This document shows positions 1-8,618 of a DNA stretch of 25,768 nucleotides, one piece after another. The position numbers were made by a program, and so were the translations under genes. The stretch's first letter is position 1. Each line of letters begins with the position of its first letter. The DNA lies in the NCBI GenBank assembly GCA_964530555.1, contig CAZHBD010000008.1, forward strand, positions 1-25,768. Direction: 5' to 3'. Under the pieces are notes generated by a model. That model saw only the letters and a list, made by a program, of their open reading frames with translations, had not been told where the DNA came from and did no database searches. This stretch comes from CAZHBD01 sp964530555. GTDB taxonomy: Bacteria; Patescibacteriota; Saccharimonadia; Saccharimonadales; AWTP1-31.

Positions 1-1
1 G

Positions 2-2890
2 ATGAAATATACGGCCGGTAGTCGCCGAACAGCACGAGAATACGAGAAGGACCTTGTCACACAGTGGAAGCAAAATAAGACCTTCGAGAAGTCGGTCGAG
101 CAACGACCGAAGAGCGACGCGTTCGTTTTTTACGACGGGCCACCGTTTTTGACCGGCACACCACACCACGGTCACCTACTTGTGTCGACTATTAAGGATA
201 CGGTTGCTCGCTACCAAGCAATGCAAGGTAAGCGAGTAGAACGAGTATGGGGCTGGGATTGCCATGGCTTACCGGCTGAAGTATTCGTAGAAAACCAACT
301 GGGTATCAAAAATAAGAAAGAAATTGGTGAAAAGATCAGTATAGCTGATTACGTACAAGCATGTCGTGCGGCTATGGTGAAGACGGGCACTGAGTGGGAA
401 GATACCATTGACCGACTGGGTCGTTGGGTGGAGTTTAAGGGTGCCTACAAGACCATGGACAACGAATACATGGAATCGGTTTGGTGGGCCTTTAAGAAGC
501 TTTATGAAGAAGGCAAGATTTACGAGGGTGAGAAGATATTGGTGTACTGCACCAAAGATGCTACTCCCATATCTAAGTCAGAAGTGGCCATGGAGAATAG
601 TTATCAAGTAGACACCGACCCTAGTGTTTTTGTATATTTCCAGCTGGAAGATTCAGATGAGTACCTACTAGCCTGGACAACAACTCCTTGGACATTGCCC
701 GCTAACGTAGCTATCGGCGTAAATGAGGCAGAGGAGTACTCCTTAATTGAGCACGCAGGCAAGAAGTTTTATGTGGCTACCGAAGCCCTCCAGCGTGTCA
801 TGACTGACGCAAAGCACCAATCTTTAGCCTACACGATAGTGAAGACTGTTAAGGGTAAGGAGCTGGTCGGTAAACGTTATAGCCCTTTGTTCGAAAATCG
901 TGGGCCAGAAGCGCACAAAGTTTTAGCCGCGGATTTTGTTACTACAACTGACGGTACAGGTATTGTCCACGAGGCTCCAGCTTACGGCGAAGAAGATTAC
1001 GAGCTGTGTAAGGCCGCGGGAGTCCCAATTGTGTCACTGGTGGATGAAAACGGTCACTACACCGAAGGCCGGTGGCAAGGTCAGAATATCTGGGATGTTA
1101 ACAAAGAAATAGCCAAAACCCTCGTACAAGAAGGGCAAGCGCTTAAAGTTGAGTATATTCAGCACGATTACCCACACTGTCACCGCTGCGGTACAAAACT
1201 TATGTATCGTGCGCACCCGAGTTGGTTTATGGATATTCAATCACAAAAGCACGAAATGCAAAGTGCTACAGACAAGACCCATTGGGTGCCAAGCGTACTA
1301 AAAGAGGGCAGATTCCATAATATTATTGATTCTGCACCCGATTGGAACTTGTCTCGTGACCGTTATTGGGCCACGCCCATCCCGGTATGGAGGGGTGTTC
1401 GCAATGATGGTACTGAAGTGGTTAAAGTTGTCGGTAGCTTTGAAGAATTCAAGGAGCTAACCGGAAAGACACTGGACGATTATCACCTACCCATGGTTAT
1501 GGATGTTACGTTTGTGTGCGATGGAGTGGAAATGCACCATATTGGCAAAGTGTTGGACTGCTGGTTTGAAAGTGGCTCAATGCCTTTTGCACAGTTCCAC
1601 TATCCTTTCGAAAATAAGCAGAAGTTTGAGGATGGGTTCCCAGCCGATTTTATTACAGAGGCCATCGACCAAACCAGGGGCTGGTTCTACAGTCTAACCG
1701 CAGTAAATGTGGCCTTATTTGGTAAGTCTCCATACAAAAATCTAATTTGCACCGGTTTCATTAATGCTGCCGACGGCAAGAAGATGAGTAAAAAACTCAA
1801 GAACTATACCGACCCAATGGAACTCATGGATAAGTACTCGGCAGACTCATTTCGCATGCTGATGCTCACCAGCCCTTTAACACGCGGTGAAGACTTTTCG
1901 CTCAGTGATAAAGATGTCGGCGATGTAGCCCGCAAACTTGGTATGATCTGGAACATGTACGATTTCTTTACCATGTACGCCGAAGTAGACAAGTGGGAAT
2001 ACAACGGCAAACTCCACGATCCAACTGGCCAGCTCAACAACCCGCTGGATCATTGGATTGTCAGCCGGATTCACCAACTTGTGTCAGAGGTGGGTACAGG
2101 CATGAATAATTACCAACTTGCTGAGGCTGTACGACCGATTCTGCCATTTATTGATGATGCTAGTAACTGGTATGTGCGCCGAAGTCGTCGCCGGTTTTGG
2201 AAGAGCGAAGATGATCGTGACAAAAACGACGCCTATCGAACGCTGCATTACGTGTTGGTGCAATTGAGTATGGTCATGGCACCATTTACACCGTTCTTGG
2301 CCGAAGAGCTATATCAGAAGTTAACAGGCGGGGAGTCGGTGCATTTGCTTGATTGGCCACAAGTTGGCCATAGCAATGAGCTACTGGTAACGCGGATGGA
2401 GCTGGTACGAAGTATTATCAATGACGGCTTACGGCAACGGGCAGCCGCAGGAGTGAAGGTGCGCCAGCCACTCCAGGCTGTCCATGTGACTGCATCTGCT
2501 GCGCAGTTTAAAGATTTTGATCCTGCGCTCGAAGAAATTATCCTCGAGGAACTAAATGTTAAAACGCTCGAGCGTCACACTGGTGATAAGCTGGGGGTCA
2601 GGCTTGATCTTAGCCTTACTCCGGAGCTAATGCGTGAAGGACTTTCTCGTGAAGTGATCCGTTTTATACAAAACGCGCGTAAACAAGCAGGATTGCAGGT
2701 TAATGATCGAATAGTGCTGGAGCTCCATACAGACGATCCTGAGCTACAAAAAGCCTTAGATGAACACAGTGGCGTTATCAAGCAAGAAACACTGGCAGAC
2801 AGCGTAAAAATGGCTGAAGCAAAATTGCAGCACATAACTGTGCTTGATCTGGCAGGCACTAGTTTAACCATAGGTTTAGAAAAGGCCTAG
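2..2890 (+). CDS. ileS: Isoleucyl-tRNA synthetase, IleS2-like type; start possibly upstream of window
   Basis: Class Ia aminoacyl-tRNA synthetase that charges tRNA-Ile in the cytoplasm. The Rossmann signature is HHGH at residues 55-58 within GTPHHGHLL. The second signature KMSKK lies at about 594-598, preceded by the family-typical DQTRGWFYSL. WTTTPWTLPAN near residue 226 marks the CP1 editing domain. An HCHRCG cysteine/histidine cluster lies near residue 394. The pattern GLPAEVFVEN and the overall spacing match the eukaryote-like IleS2 branch, known in other bacteria for low sensitivity to mupirocin; resistance here is only inference. The 962 residues are slightly short for IleS2 (usually about 1030-1050). 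The ATG at base 2 sits at the window edge, so no ribosome site can be judged and the true start could lie upstream. The downstream gene rplU has its own promoter. Confidence 0.95.
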   Translation: MKYTAGSRRTAREYEKDLVTQWKQNKTFEKSVEQRPKSDAFVFYDGPPFLTGTPHHGHLLVSTIKDTVARYQAMQGKRVERVWGWDCHGLPAEVFVENQLGIKNKKEIGEKISIADYVQACRAAMVKTGTEWEDTIDRLGRWVEFKGAYKTMDNEYMESVWWAFKKLYEEGKIYEGEKILVYCTKDATPISKSEVAMENSYQVDTDPSVFVYFQLEDSDEYLLAWTTTPWTLPANVAIGVNEAEEYSLIEHAGKKFYVATEALQRVMTDAKHQSLAYTIVKTVKGKELVGKRYSPLFENRGPEAHKVLAADFVTTTDGTGIVHEAPAYGEEDYELCKAAGVPIVSLVDENGHYTEGRWQGQNIWDVNKEIAKTLVQEGQALKVEYIQHDYPHCHRCGTKLMYRAHPSWFMDIQSQKHEMQSATDKTHWVPSVLKEGRFHNIIDSAPDWNLSRDRYWATPIPVWRGVRNDGTEVVKVVGSFEEFKELTGKTLDDYHLPMVMDVTFVCDGVEMHHIGKVLDCWFESGSMPFAQFHYPFENKQKFEDGFPADFITEAIDQTRGWFYSLTAVNVALFGKSPYKNLICTGFINAADGKKMSKKLKNYTDPMELMDKYSADSFRMLMLTSPLTRGEDFSLSDKDVGDVARKLGMIWNMYDFFTMYAEVDKWEYNGKLHDPTGQLNNPLDHWIVSRIHQLVSEVGTGMNNYQLAEAVRPILPFIDDASNWYVRRSRRRFWKSEDDRDKNDAYRTLHYVLVQLSMVMAPFTPFLAEELYQKLTGGESVHLLDWPQVGHSNELLVTRMELVRSIINDGLRQRAAAGVKVRQPLQAVHVTASAAQFKDFDPALEEIILEELNVKTLERHTGDKLGVRLDLSLTPELMREGLSREVIRFIQNARKQAGLQVNDRIVLELHTDDPELQKALDEHSGVIKQETLADSVKMAEAKLQHITVLDLAGTSLTIGLEKA

Positions 2891-2896
2891 ACGCTC

Positions 2897-2925
2897 TTTA
2901 CAGGGGCCAAGCAATCTGGTACTAT
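2897..2925 (+). promoter_or_regulatory. Promoter of rplU
   Basis: TTTACA at 2897-2902 and TACTAT at 2920-2925 are separated by 17 bp, and TGG directly before the -10 makes it an extended -10. It begins 7 bp after the ileS stop. The predicted start near 2932 leaves a leader of about 25 nt, with a purine-rich Shine-Dalgarno (AAGAAGGAA) just before the rplU ATG. Confidence 0.65.
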
Positions 2926-2956
2926 CTATTGGTATCTTTTTCTAAGAAGGAAATAA

Positions 2957-3262
2957 ATGAAAAAAGCTGTGATTGCCACTGGCGGTAAACAATACGTTGT
3001 TTCCGAAGGCGAAACCATCGAAGTTGAAAAGTTAGCCGCAGACAAAAGTGTCAACTTTGTCCCATTGCTGGTTATTGACGGTGATAAAGTCACTGTTGGC
3101 AAGCCAGAAATTGAAGGGGCAGAAGTAACGGCTAGTGTCGTCGAACAAGAAGTGAAGGCCGACAAGGTCGTCGCTATTCGCTACAAAGCTAAAAAGCGCG
3201 TGCATAAGCTCCGTGGACATCGTCAGCGACACACACTAATCAAAATCGATAAGATAGCCTAA
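2957..3262 (+). CDS. rplU: 50S ribosomal protein L21 (bL21)
   Basis: Large-subunit ribosomal protein that binds 23S rRNA. The 101 residues are the usual family length. The N-terminal IATGGKQYVVSEGE block and the basic C-terminal stretch with KKRVHKLRGHRQ and TLIKI are the L21 signature. The ATG at 2957 is preceded by AAGAAGGAA at good spacing. It is transcribed from its own promoter and ended by a strong terminator 23 bp downstream. It is therefore monocistronic, whereas in most bacteria rpmA (L27) follows directly. Confidence 0.97.
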   Translation: MKKAVIATGGKQYVVSEGETIEVEKLAADKSVNFVPLLVIDGDKVTVGKPEIEGAEVTASVVEQEVKADKVVAIRYKAKKRVHKLRGHRQRHTLIKIDKIA

Positions 3263-3285
3263 GCTAGAATTATTAAGCACAAGAG

Positions 3286-3307
3286 TCCGGGGAAGCCCGG
3301 ATTTTTT
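3286..3307 (+). terminator. Rho-independent terminator of rplU
   Basis: TCCGGG (3286-3291), a GAAG tetraloop and CCCGGA (3296-3301) form a perfect 6-bp GC-rich stem. A run of six T follows at 3302-3307. Confidence 0.85.
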
Positions 3308-3341
3308 ATTTGCTATAGACATAGCCATATTTTGCTAGCCG

Positions 3342-3347
3342 TATAAT
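3342..3347 (+). promoter_or_regulatory. -10 element of the parAB promoter
   Basis: A consensus TATAAT lies 77 nt upstream of the parA ATG, just after the rplU terminator. The -35 is weak: TAGACA at 3316-3321 is the best match, but its 20-bp spacer is long. The leader would be about 70 nt with no strong Shine-Dalgarno. A second weak -10-like TATAGA at 3405-3410 lies closer to the gene and could give a short leader instead. Confidence 0.5.
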
Positions 3348-3424
3348 ACTAGTTAAGTATTTGTCGATGTGTTTTGCGTTTAAGAGAGAACTGACTTATG
3401 CTTATATAGAGTGAGAAAAGAAAC

Positions 3425-4183
3425 ATGGGAAAAGTAATTGCCGTACTGAATCAAAAGGGAGGCGTAGGTAAGACTACGACTGCTATTAACGTAGGGGCGT
3501 ACCTCGCGAAGCGCGGTAAAAGTGTGCTACTGGTTGATTTGGACCCTCAGGGCAATGCAACGAGTGGCCTTGGTCTAAACAAGCAGCAGATCGAGATAAC
3601 AATGTACGACGTACTGTTCAAGGCGACAGACCTAGCGCATATAGTACGCGATACAGCCATTGATGGGTTGCGAATTGCCCCAACCAGTCAGCAGCTAGCG
3701 GCCGCGGAAATTGATCTAGCCAGCGAACAACGACGAGAGTTCCGTTTGCAAGAAGTACTGAGCACTATGATATATGATTATGTGTTGATCGATTGCCCGC
3801 CAGCTCTCGGTTTGCTCACAATTAACGCGCTGACAGCAGCGCGGTATGTTTTAATACCGGTACAAGCAGAGTACTATGCTCTAGAGGGGTTGAGTCAGTT
3901 ATTATCAGTCGTCCAGCGTGTTCGGCAAGGCTTAAATCCTCAGTTACAACTTTTGGGTGTGGTGATAACCATGTATGATGGTCGTACCAGTCTTTCTGAC
4001 CAGGTTTTAGGGGAGGTAAAAAAGCATTTTGGAGATAAAGTGTTTACGACTATTATTCCGAGGAACGTTCGACTAGCTGAAGCGCCAAGCTTTGGTAAGG
4101 CAATTATGGAGCACGATAAATGGTCAAAGGGCGCCCGTAGCTACAAACAGCTTGCTAAGGAGGTAGAACAGCGTGCCGGCTAA
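3425..4183 (+). CDS. parA: ParA/Soj chromosome partitioning ATPase
   Basis: Deviant Walker-type ATPase that binds DNA non-specifically as an ATP dimer and drives origin segregation together with ParB. The P-loop is KGGVGKTTT at residues 11-19, followed by VDLDPQGNATSGL (Asp40 in Walker A-prime). DYVLIDCPPALG is the Walker B region. At 252 residues it lacks the extended N-terminal HTH of plasmid ParA, so it is a chromosomal Soj-type protein. The Shine-Dalgarno before the ATG is weak (GAGAAAAGAAAC). Its last 11 bp overlap parB. Confidence 0.96.
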   Translation: MGKVIAVLNQKGGVGKTTTAINVGAYLAKRGKSVLLVDLDPQGNATSGLGLNKQQIEITMYDVLFKATDLAHIVRDTAIDGLRIAPTSQQLAAAEIDLASEQRREFRLQEVLSTMIYDYVLIDCPPALGLLTINALTAARYVLIPVQAEYYALEGLSQLLSVVQRVRQGLNPQLQLLGVVITMYDGRTSLSDQVLGEVKKHFGDKVFTTIIPRNVRLAEAPSFGKAIMEHDKWSKGARSYKQLAKEVEQRAG

Positions 4184-5036
4184 AATAAAAGGCCTCGGGA
4201 AGGGCTTTGATGCACTATTGCCCCAGGATTTTGATCAAACGATCCTGACTGATACTCGCGACGGGCTACAACAGGTACCCGTAGAGAGAATAAAGCCGAA
4301 TCCAGAGCAGCCCCGTAAACATTTTGACGAACGAGCGTTGAGTGACCTCGCGCAGTCGCTTCGAGAGCATGGGGTTCTACAGCCGTTAGTGGTTACACCA
4401 CATGGTGACACATACTACTTGATTGCTGGCGAGCGCCGTTGGCGAGCAGCCCAGCTTGCTGGGCTGGCTAAAGTGCCAGTAGTCGTACGAAGTGCAGAGC
4501 AATTAGAGCGTCTTGAGCTAGCGCTGGTTGAGAATGTGCAACGAGTTGACCTGTCGCCTCTAGAGCAAGCTGCCTCAATCCAGTACTTGCACGAACAATT
4601 CAGTCAGGGCTATGAGCAGATTGCTAAACGGCTCGGGAAGGCAACAACCACAGTCCATAACATTGCCCGTCTGTTGCAATTGCCCGAAGACGCCAAAACA
4701 GCGTTGCACGAACAACGTATTACCGAGGGTCACGCTCGAGCAATTCTGGCACTGAAAGATGCCAAAGCACAACAGACTTTGCTCCAGCTAATCATCCAGA
4801 ACGGCTGGTCGGTTCGACAGGCTGAACGATATGTCACGGCCCAAAAACAAGGTGTTAAATCAACCCAAGCGGCTCAAAAGCGCGTGGCTACCACAACCCC
4901 CCAGACCGAAAAACTGAGCGCAAGACTCAAGACGGCTGTGACGCTGCGTCGAACAGCCAAAGGTGGCAAGATTGAGATAAGCTTCTCATCCGAGACGGAA
5001 CTCAAGCGAATTATTCAGACGCTGACAAAAAATTAA
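4173..5036 (+). CDS. parB: ParB/Spo0J chromosome partitioning protein
   Basis: Centromere-binding CTP-dependent clamp that loads at parS and stimulates ParA. The N-terminus KIKGLGKGFDALLP is typical. EQPRKHF follows, then the nucleotide-binding GERRWRAAQLAG (about 86-97). ENVQRVDLSPLEQA and a helix-turn-helix around residues 147-168 come next. The C-terminal dimerisation domain is about 45 residues. The start is GTG, chosen because TAAGGAGG lies 9 nt upstream inside parA. It overlaps parA by 11 bp, so translation is coupled. Its stop codon overlaps the lepB stop on the other strand. I saw no consensus parS palindrome by eye in this window. Confidence 0.95.
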   Translation: MPAKIKGLGKGFDALLPQDFDQTILTDTRDGLQQVPVERIKPNPEQPRKHFDERALSDLAQSLREHGVLQPLVVTPHGDTYYLIAGERRWRAAQLAGLAKVPVVVRSAEQLERLELALVENVQRVDLSPLEQAASIQYLHEQFSQGYEQIAKRLGKATTTVHNIARLLQLPEDAKTALHEQRITEGHARAILALKDAKAQQTLLQLIIQNGWSVRQAERYVTAQKQGVKSTQAAQKRVATTTPQTEKLSARLKTAVTLRRTAKGGKIEISFSSETELKRIIQTLTKN

Positions 5037-5734
5037 AAAACTTTACTTTTGCCGAAGGGATACACGCGAAGGGCTAACTTACCGACAATATCCTTTGCGG
5101 CCACCGGTCCAAAATATCGGGAATCAAGCGAATTAGTACGATTGTCTCCGCATACATAGACTGAGTTTTCAGGAACCGTTAGATCCACGTCGCCTGGGGT
5201 CGTGACGATAACTTTACCATATGGGGCATCGTCTGGCTTAAAGCCATCAGGGTGTACCTTGTTGTAAACAGTAATACCACCATTCTTCACTACCACGCGT
5301 TCACCCGGTAAGGCGATGACGCGTTTGATAAGCTGGCGACTCTGTTGGCTGCCAAAGGTGCTATTTTCAACGCGATTGAAGATAATAATGTCACCGCGGT
5401 GAGGCAGGTATGACTTGCCGGTAATACGCGAAACTGTTTTTGGCAATTTATAGACAATCAGACGATCTTGATTCTGAAGGGTAGTCTCCATGCTAGGTCC
5501 GTCTACCTCGTAGCTCTGAAAGACAAAGGCAGTTAACGTGAGGGCGATCAGGGGGGCAATAACCAAAATTGCTATGGTTGAAAGCGCACCCTTAATGCCG
5601 TCCTGGACGCTAGTTGGTTGACTGCTGTCCTCGGCTGTCGTCTCGGAAACATGGCTATCATCAGGAGCGCGCGGTGGTGTGGGAGGGACGGGAGCTGGTG
5701 CCGACGGAGTCGGGCTGATAGGTTGTTGTTCCAT
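5033..5734 (-). CDS. lepB: Signal peptidase I
   Basis: Membrane-bound serine protease that removes signal peptides from Sec and Tat exported proteins. After a proline-, serine- and acid-rich cytoplasmic N-terminus (about residues 1-45), a single membrane segment (about 50-73) leads into the catalytic core. The nucleophile is Ser81 in DGPSMETT, the general base is Lys137 in LIKRVIALPGE, and the C-terminal box is GDNRTNSLDSRYFG. At 233 residues it is normal length for a monoderm enzyme. No Shine-Dalgarno is present; a -10 hexamer ends 8 nt before the ATG, implying a leaderless message. It converges on parB with a 4-bp overlap. Confidence 0.94.
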   Translation of the reverse strand: MEQQPISPTPSAPAPVPPTPPRAPDDSHVSETTAEDSSQPTSVQDGIKGALSTIAILVIAPLIALTLTAFVFQSYEVDGPSMETTLQNQDRLIVYKLPKTVSRITGKSYLPHRGDIIIFNRVENSTFGSQQSRQLIKRVIALPGERVVVKNGGITVYNKVHPDGFKPDDAPYGKVIVTTPGDVDLTVPENSVYVCGDNRTNSLDSRYFGPVAAKDIVGKLALRVYPFGKSKVF

Positions 5735-5742
5735 GGTTTTTC

Positions 5743-5748
5743 ACTATA
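5743..5748 (-). promoter_or_regulatory. -10 element of lepB (leaderless type)
   Basis: On the minus strand, TATAGT lies 8 nt before the lepB ATG. Transcription would start within about 2 nt of the start codon. No convincing -35 is seen at 17 bp. Confidence 0.5.
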
Positions 5749-5814
5749 CCCGAAAAGGAAGTAAAGTGCACATGTTTAGATGACATCAATTCATCAGCAG
5801 ATCTTCAGCTCGTT

Positions 5815-5823
5815 TGCTATAAT
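5815..5823 (+). promoter_or_regulatory. Extended -10 promoter of the membrane protein-htrA operon
   Basis: TGC plus TATAAT (hexamer 5818-5823) is a full extended -10. It is only 11 nt from the ATG at 5835, so the leader is about 5 nt and has no Shine-Dalgarno. The -35 is poor, as expected for an extended -10 promoter. Confidence 0.65.
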
Positions 5824-5834
5824 TAACATACGTA

Positions 5835-6584
5835 ATGAGACAAATCACAGCTAAGATTAAGCCCGCTAGTGGGTTTTCGCATTTTGTACACATTGCTCTC
5901 ACGAGCTTATTGCCGGCGTTGTTGTTCATATTTGTACGCACGCGTTTTTATCAGTTGGCCGCGCTATTAATTTTGCTCAGCAAATGGCGTATGTTTGCGG
6001 TGAAACCACGGCACTGGCCAGCGAATATACGCGCCAACGCGATCGATCTAATTGTTGGCTTGTCGGTGCTAGTCTTCATGGCGCATAGCAGTTCGCAGTT
6101 GCTTCAACTCGTTTGGGCAGTAGCATATGGTGTGTGGCTGCTCTTACTAAAGCCGCAGTCAACGATCTGGGGGGTATCACTGCAGGCCTTAATAGGACAA
6201 GCAGTCGGCCTGACGGCTTTGTTTTTGGTTTGGGGGGCAAGCCCAATCTACATTCTGGTTCTCGCTAGTTGGGGCATCGCATACTCCGCGGCTCGTCACT
6301 TTTTCGCAAACTTTGAAGAAGATTTGACCCGATTTCTGGCCTATGTGTGGGGCTACTTCGCTGGCGCATTGGTGTGGTTACTTGGACATTGGCTGCTGTT
6401 TTATGGCCCGATTGCACAACCGGCATTGCTATTGTCGGTTATCGGCTTTGGTTTAGGGGGTATGTACTATCTCGAGAAAACTGATCGAATCACACCTACG
6501 GTGCGGCGTCAGTTATTGTTCGTAATGATGGCCATTGTCGTTATTGTAGTAACGTTCTCGGATTGGGGTGACAAAACGATTTAG
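5835..6584 (+). CDS. Multi-spanning membrane protein, function not recognised
   Basis: I do not recognise the family. The 249 residues are very hydrophobic, with roughly seven to eight predicted membrane segments. They fall about 20-35, 38-50, 68-84, 90-106, 115-137, 140-152, 172-188, 195-212 and 225-241, some of them short. The start is basic (KIKPASG), a positive-inside signature. A soluble loop around 152-166 carries NFEEDLTRF. The C-terminus ends in a short acidic tail. It is the first gene of a two-gene unit: htrA begins 15 bp after its stop with a strong Shine-Dalgarno, so a role in envelope quality control beside HtrA is possible but only inferred from position. Confidence 0.75.
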   Translation: MRQITAKIKPASGFSHFVHIALTSLLPALLFIFVRTRFYQLAALLILLSKWRMFAVKPRHWPANIRANAIDLIVGLSVLVFMAHSSSQLLQLVWAVAYGVWLLLLKPQSTIWGVSLQALIGQAVGLTALFLVWGASPIYILVLASWGIAYSAARHFFANFEEDLTRFLAYVWGYFAGALVWLLGHWLLFYGPIAQPALLLSVIGFGLGGMYYLEKTDRITPTVRRQLLFVMMAIVVIVVTFSDWGDKTI

Positions 6585-6599
6585 TAATAAGGGAGGGGT

Positions 6600-7784
6600 A
6601 TGAAATTATTCGGAAAAGAACCAAAGCTCACACAAACTTATCGTGCTACTGATCGTAAGCGGTCAGCAGCTATAGCGTTGTTGCTACTGTCGTGCCTGAG
6701 CTTAGGTTACGTAGGGGGCTGGATAGGCAGCCGTTCGAATAACGGAGTCTTAGGCAAAAATCAGGCGGTGAATCGCCAAGTTATTTCAAGCGAGAGCCAG
6801 CTCATTAGCGAGATAGCTAAAACAGTTGGCCCGAGTGTTGTCTCTGTAAACGTAATGGGAACGAGCGCTAGTAGCAACTTCTTCGGGTTCTCGCAGCAGG
6901 AAGAGAGTGCCGGTACGGGGGTAATTATAAGTGATGATGGTGTAATTATGACCAACCGACATGTGGTGCCGGCGAATAGTACATCGGTGACTGTAACCTT
7001 ATCAGACGGTACGACGCTGGACAAAGTACAGGTTATTGGTCGTACAAACGATAATGACTCACTAGATATCGCCTTTCTGAAAGTCCAGGACAAGAAGGGT
7101 AAAACACTGCCTGCAGCTAGGCTTGGCGACTCTTCAAAGATGCAGGTCGGTGATAAGGTTGTGGCGATCGGTAATGCGCTTGGGCAGTTTCAAAATACCG
7201 TAACATCAGGTATTATCTCTGGCTTCGGCCGTAACCTGACTGCCGGCGACGAATCAGGCTCAAGCAGCGAAACCTTACAAAACCTATTCCAAACAGATAC
7301 GGCTATCAATCGGGGCAACTCTGGCGGCCCACTTGTTAATACTGATGGCCAGGTAATTGGTGTAAATACTGCGGTAGCGGGCAATGCGGAGAATATTGGA
7401 TTTGCAATACCGATCAATGACTTACGGGGCTTGATTAAGAGTGTACTCACCAAGGGCAAGCTCGAGCGACCATATTTAGGGGTTCGGTATGTCACTTTGA
7501 CCGATGACTATGCATATCAATATAACCTGTCGGTAAAACGAGGCGCCTATCTGGCTCCGAGCTCAGGACAGGCTACTGTGTTAAACGGCAGCCCCGCTGA
7601 CAAGGCAGGCCTCAAGGAAAAAGACATCATTACGAAGATCGATGATACTGCTATTGACGAGAATAATAGTTTGACGTCGGTATTGGGACGTCACTTGGTT
7701 GGCGATAAAGTCACACTAACGATTATTCGAGATGGAAAAGAGCAAAAAGTCACTGCCACTCTCGAAGCAGCACCCAGTCAGTAA
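6600..7784 (+). CDS. htrA: HtrA/DegP-like membrane-anchored serine protease with PDZ domain
   Basis: Trypsin-fold protease that degrades or refolds damaged exported proteins. One N-terminal membrane anchor spans about residues 23-42. The protease domain carries the full triad: His121 in TNRHVV, Asp156 in SLDIAFLKV and Ser241 in RGNSGGPL. One PDZ domain at about 290-390 includes SPADKAGLKEKDIITKIDD. At 394 residues with a single PDZ it resembles HtrA/DegS-type proteins of Gram-positive bacteria rather than DegP with two PDZ domains. GGGAGGGG immediately precedes the ATG. It follows the membrane protein gene by 15 bp and converges on prmC with a 9-bp gap and no obvious terminator. Confidence 0.95.
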   Translation: MKLFGKEPKLTQTYRATDRKRSAAIALLLLSCLSLGYVGGWIGSRSNNGVLGKNQAVNRQVISSESQLISEIAKTVGPSVVSVNVMGTSASSNFFGFSQQEESAGTGVIISDDGVIMTNRHVVPANSTSVTVTLSDGTTLDKVQVIGRTNDNDSLDIAFLKVQDKKGKTLPAARLGDSSKMQVGDKVVAIGNALGQFQNTVTSGIISGFGRNLTAGDESGSSSETLQNLFQTDTAINRGNSGGPLVNTDGQVIGVNTAVAGNAENIGFAIPINDLRGLIKSVLTKGKLERPYLGVRYVTLTDDYAYQYNLSVKRGAYLAPSSGQATVLNGSPADKAGLKEKDIITKIDDTAIDENNSLTSVLGRHLVGDKVTLTIIRDGKEQKVTATLEAAPSQ

Positions 7785-7793
7785 GCTTGCGCT

Positions 7794-8618
7794 CTAATTT
7801 TTAGAAAAGAGTTGTCCAAGACCTTGCGTGCGCTCTAGTGCATAACCGGCAATCTGAGCCAAACTTTGCAGCGTTGCATGCTGGCTTTGCAGCGATTCGG
7901 TAATAACGTACCCAGGCGGTGAGTTATGTAGTTGACTCCACAGGCGGCGATACTGATCGAGGCCATCATTTCCTGAAAAAAGAGCTTGAGACGGCTCTTT
8001 GGTAAGATCGGGCTTAGAAGTCAGTGATTTGGGAACGTAGGGCAGGTTGGCCACAATCGCATTGTATTGGCAGGGTTCTGGCCCAAGAAGGTCCGCAATA
8101 AGAATGGTAACTGACTTCGATAGTCCAAAATGTTTGACATTCTGAGTTGCCACTTTGAGCGCTGCTTCGCTAATGTCACTTATGGTTATTGCCCACTCAG
8201 GGCGTTCTAGGGCAAGCGTGATGCCGATAATACCCGAACCGGTTCCCATGTCGAGTACACGTAAGGACCGCTTGGGTAGATCCAGCGCTAGCGCTATAAG
8301 ATCTTCGGTCTCAGGTCGAGGTACCAACACATCTTTTGTGATAACGAAGTCCCGTCCATAGAACTCTTTATGACCGAGTAAATATGCAATCGGCTCCCAA
8401 GTTGCCCGCCGCCGGAGTAGGCTTAACAAGCGGTGCCACGCAGCTTTGGTGAGAGCAGTTTCTGGGTGGGCTAACAGTTGTGCCTTGGACTTCTGAAGCA
8501 CCTCACTAAGCAACAACAAACAGTCAAGCCGTGCTGACTGAATGCCGGCTTCTGATAACAGTTGTGTAGCATAAGCGAGGGCTTCAGCTACGTTCGCTGG
8601 CTTCGATTTGCTGCTCAT
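7794..8618 (-). CDS. prmC: Release factor glutamine methyltransferase PrmC/HemK
   Basis: SAM-dependent enzyme that methylates the glutamine of the GGQ motif in release factors. The N-terminal helical domain covers about residues 1-75. The SAM-binding loop DMGTGSGIIG lies at about 123-132. The catalytic motif, usually NPPY, reads NLPY at 191-194. I placed the start at the ATG at 8618, giving 274 residues, the family length. A longer open frame reaching 8765 would run deep into prfA, and its extra residues look unlike PrmC. The gene overlaps prfA by 35 bp, so translation is probably coupled to its own substrate's gene. No Shine-Dalgarno is seen. Confidence 0.92.
   Translation of the reverse strand: MSSKSKPANVAEALAYATQLLSEAGIQSARLDCLLLLSEVLQKSKAQLLAHPETALTKAAWHRLLSLLRRRATWEPIAYLLGHKEFYGRDFVITKDVLVPRPETEDLIALALDLPKRSLRVLDMGTGSGIIGITLALERPEWAITISDISEAALKVATQNVKHFGLSKSVTILIADLLGPEPCQYNAIVANLPYVPKSLTSKPDLTKEPSQALFSGNDGLDQYRRLWSQLHNSPPGYVITESLQSQHATLQSLAQIAGYALERTQGLGQLFSKN

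Noticed and set aside
3300..5100. parS centromere near parAB
   Set aside because: No sequence close to the TGTTTCACGTGAAACA palindrome was seen by eye; a pattern search could still find a degenerate copy.
7793..7805. Small AT hairpin between htrA and prmC as terminator
   Set aside because: The stem is only five weak pairs with a 3-nt loop and lies inside the prmC end; not convincing.
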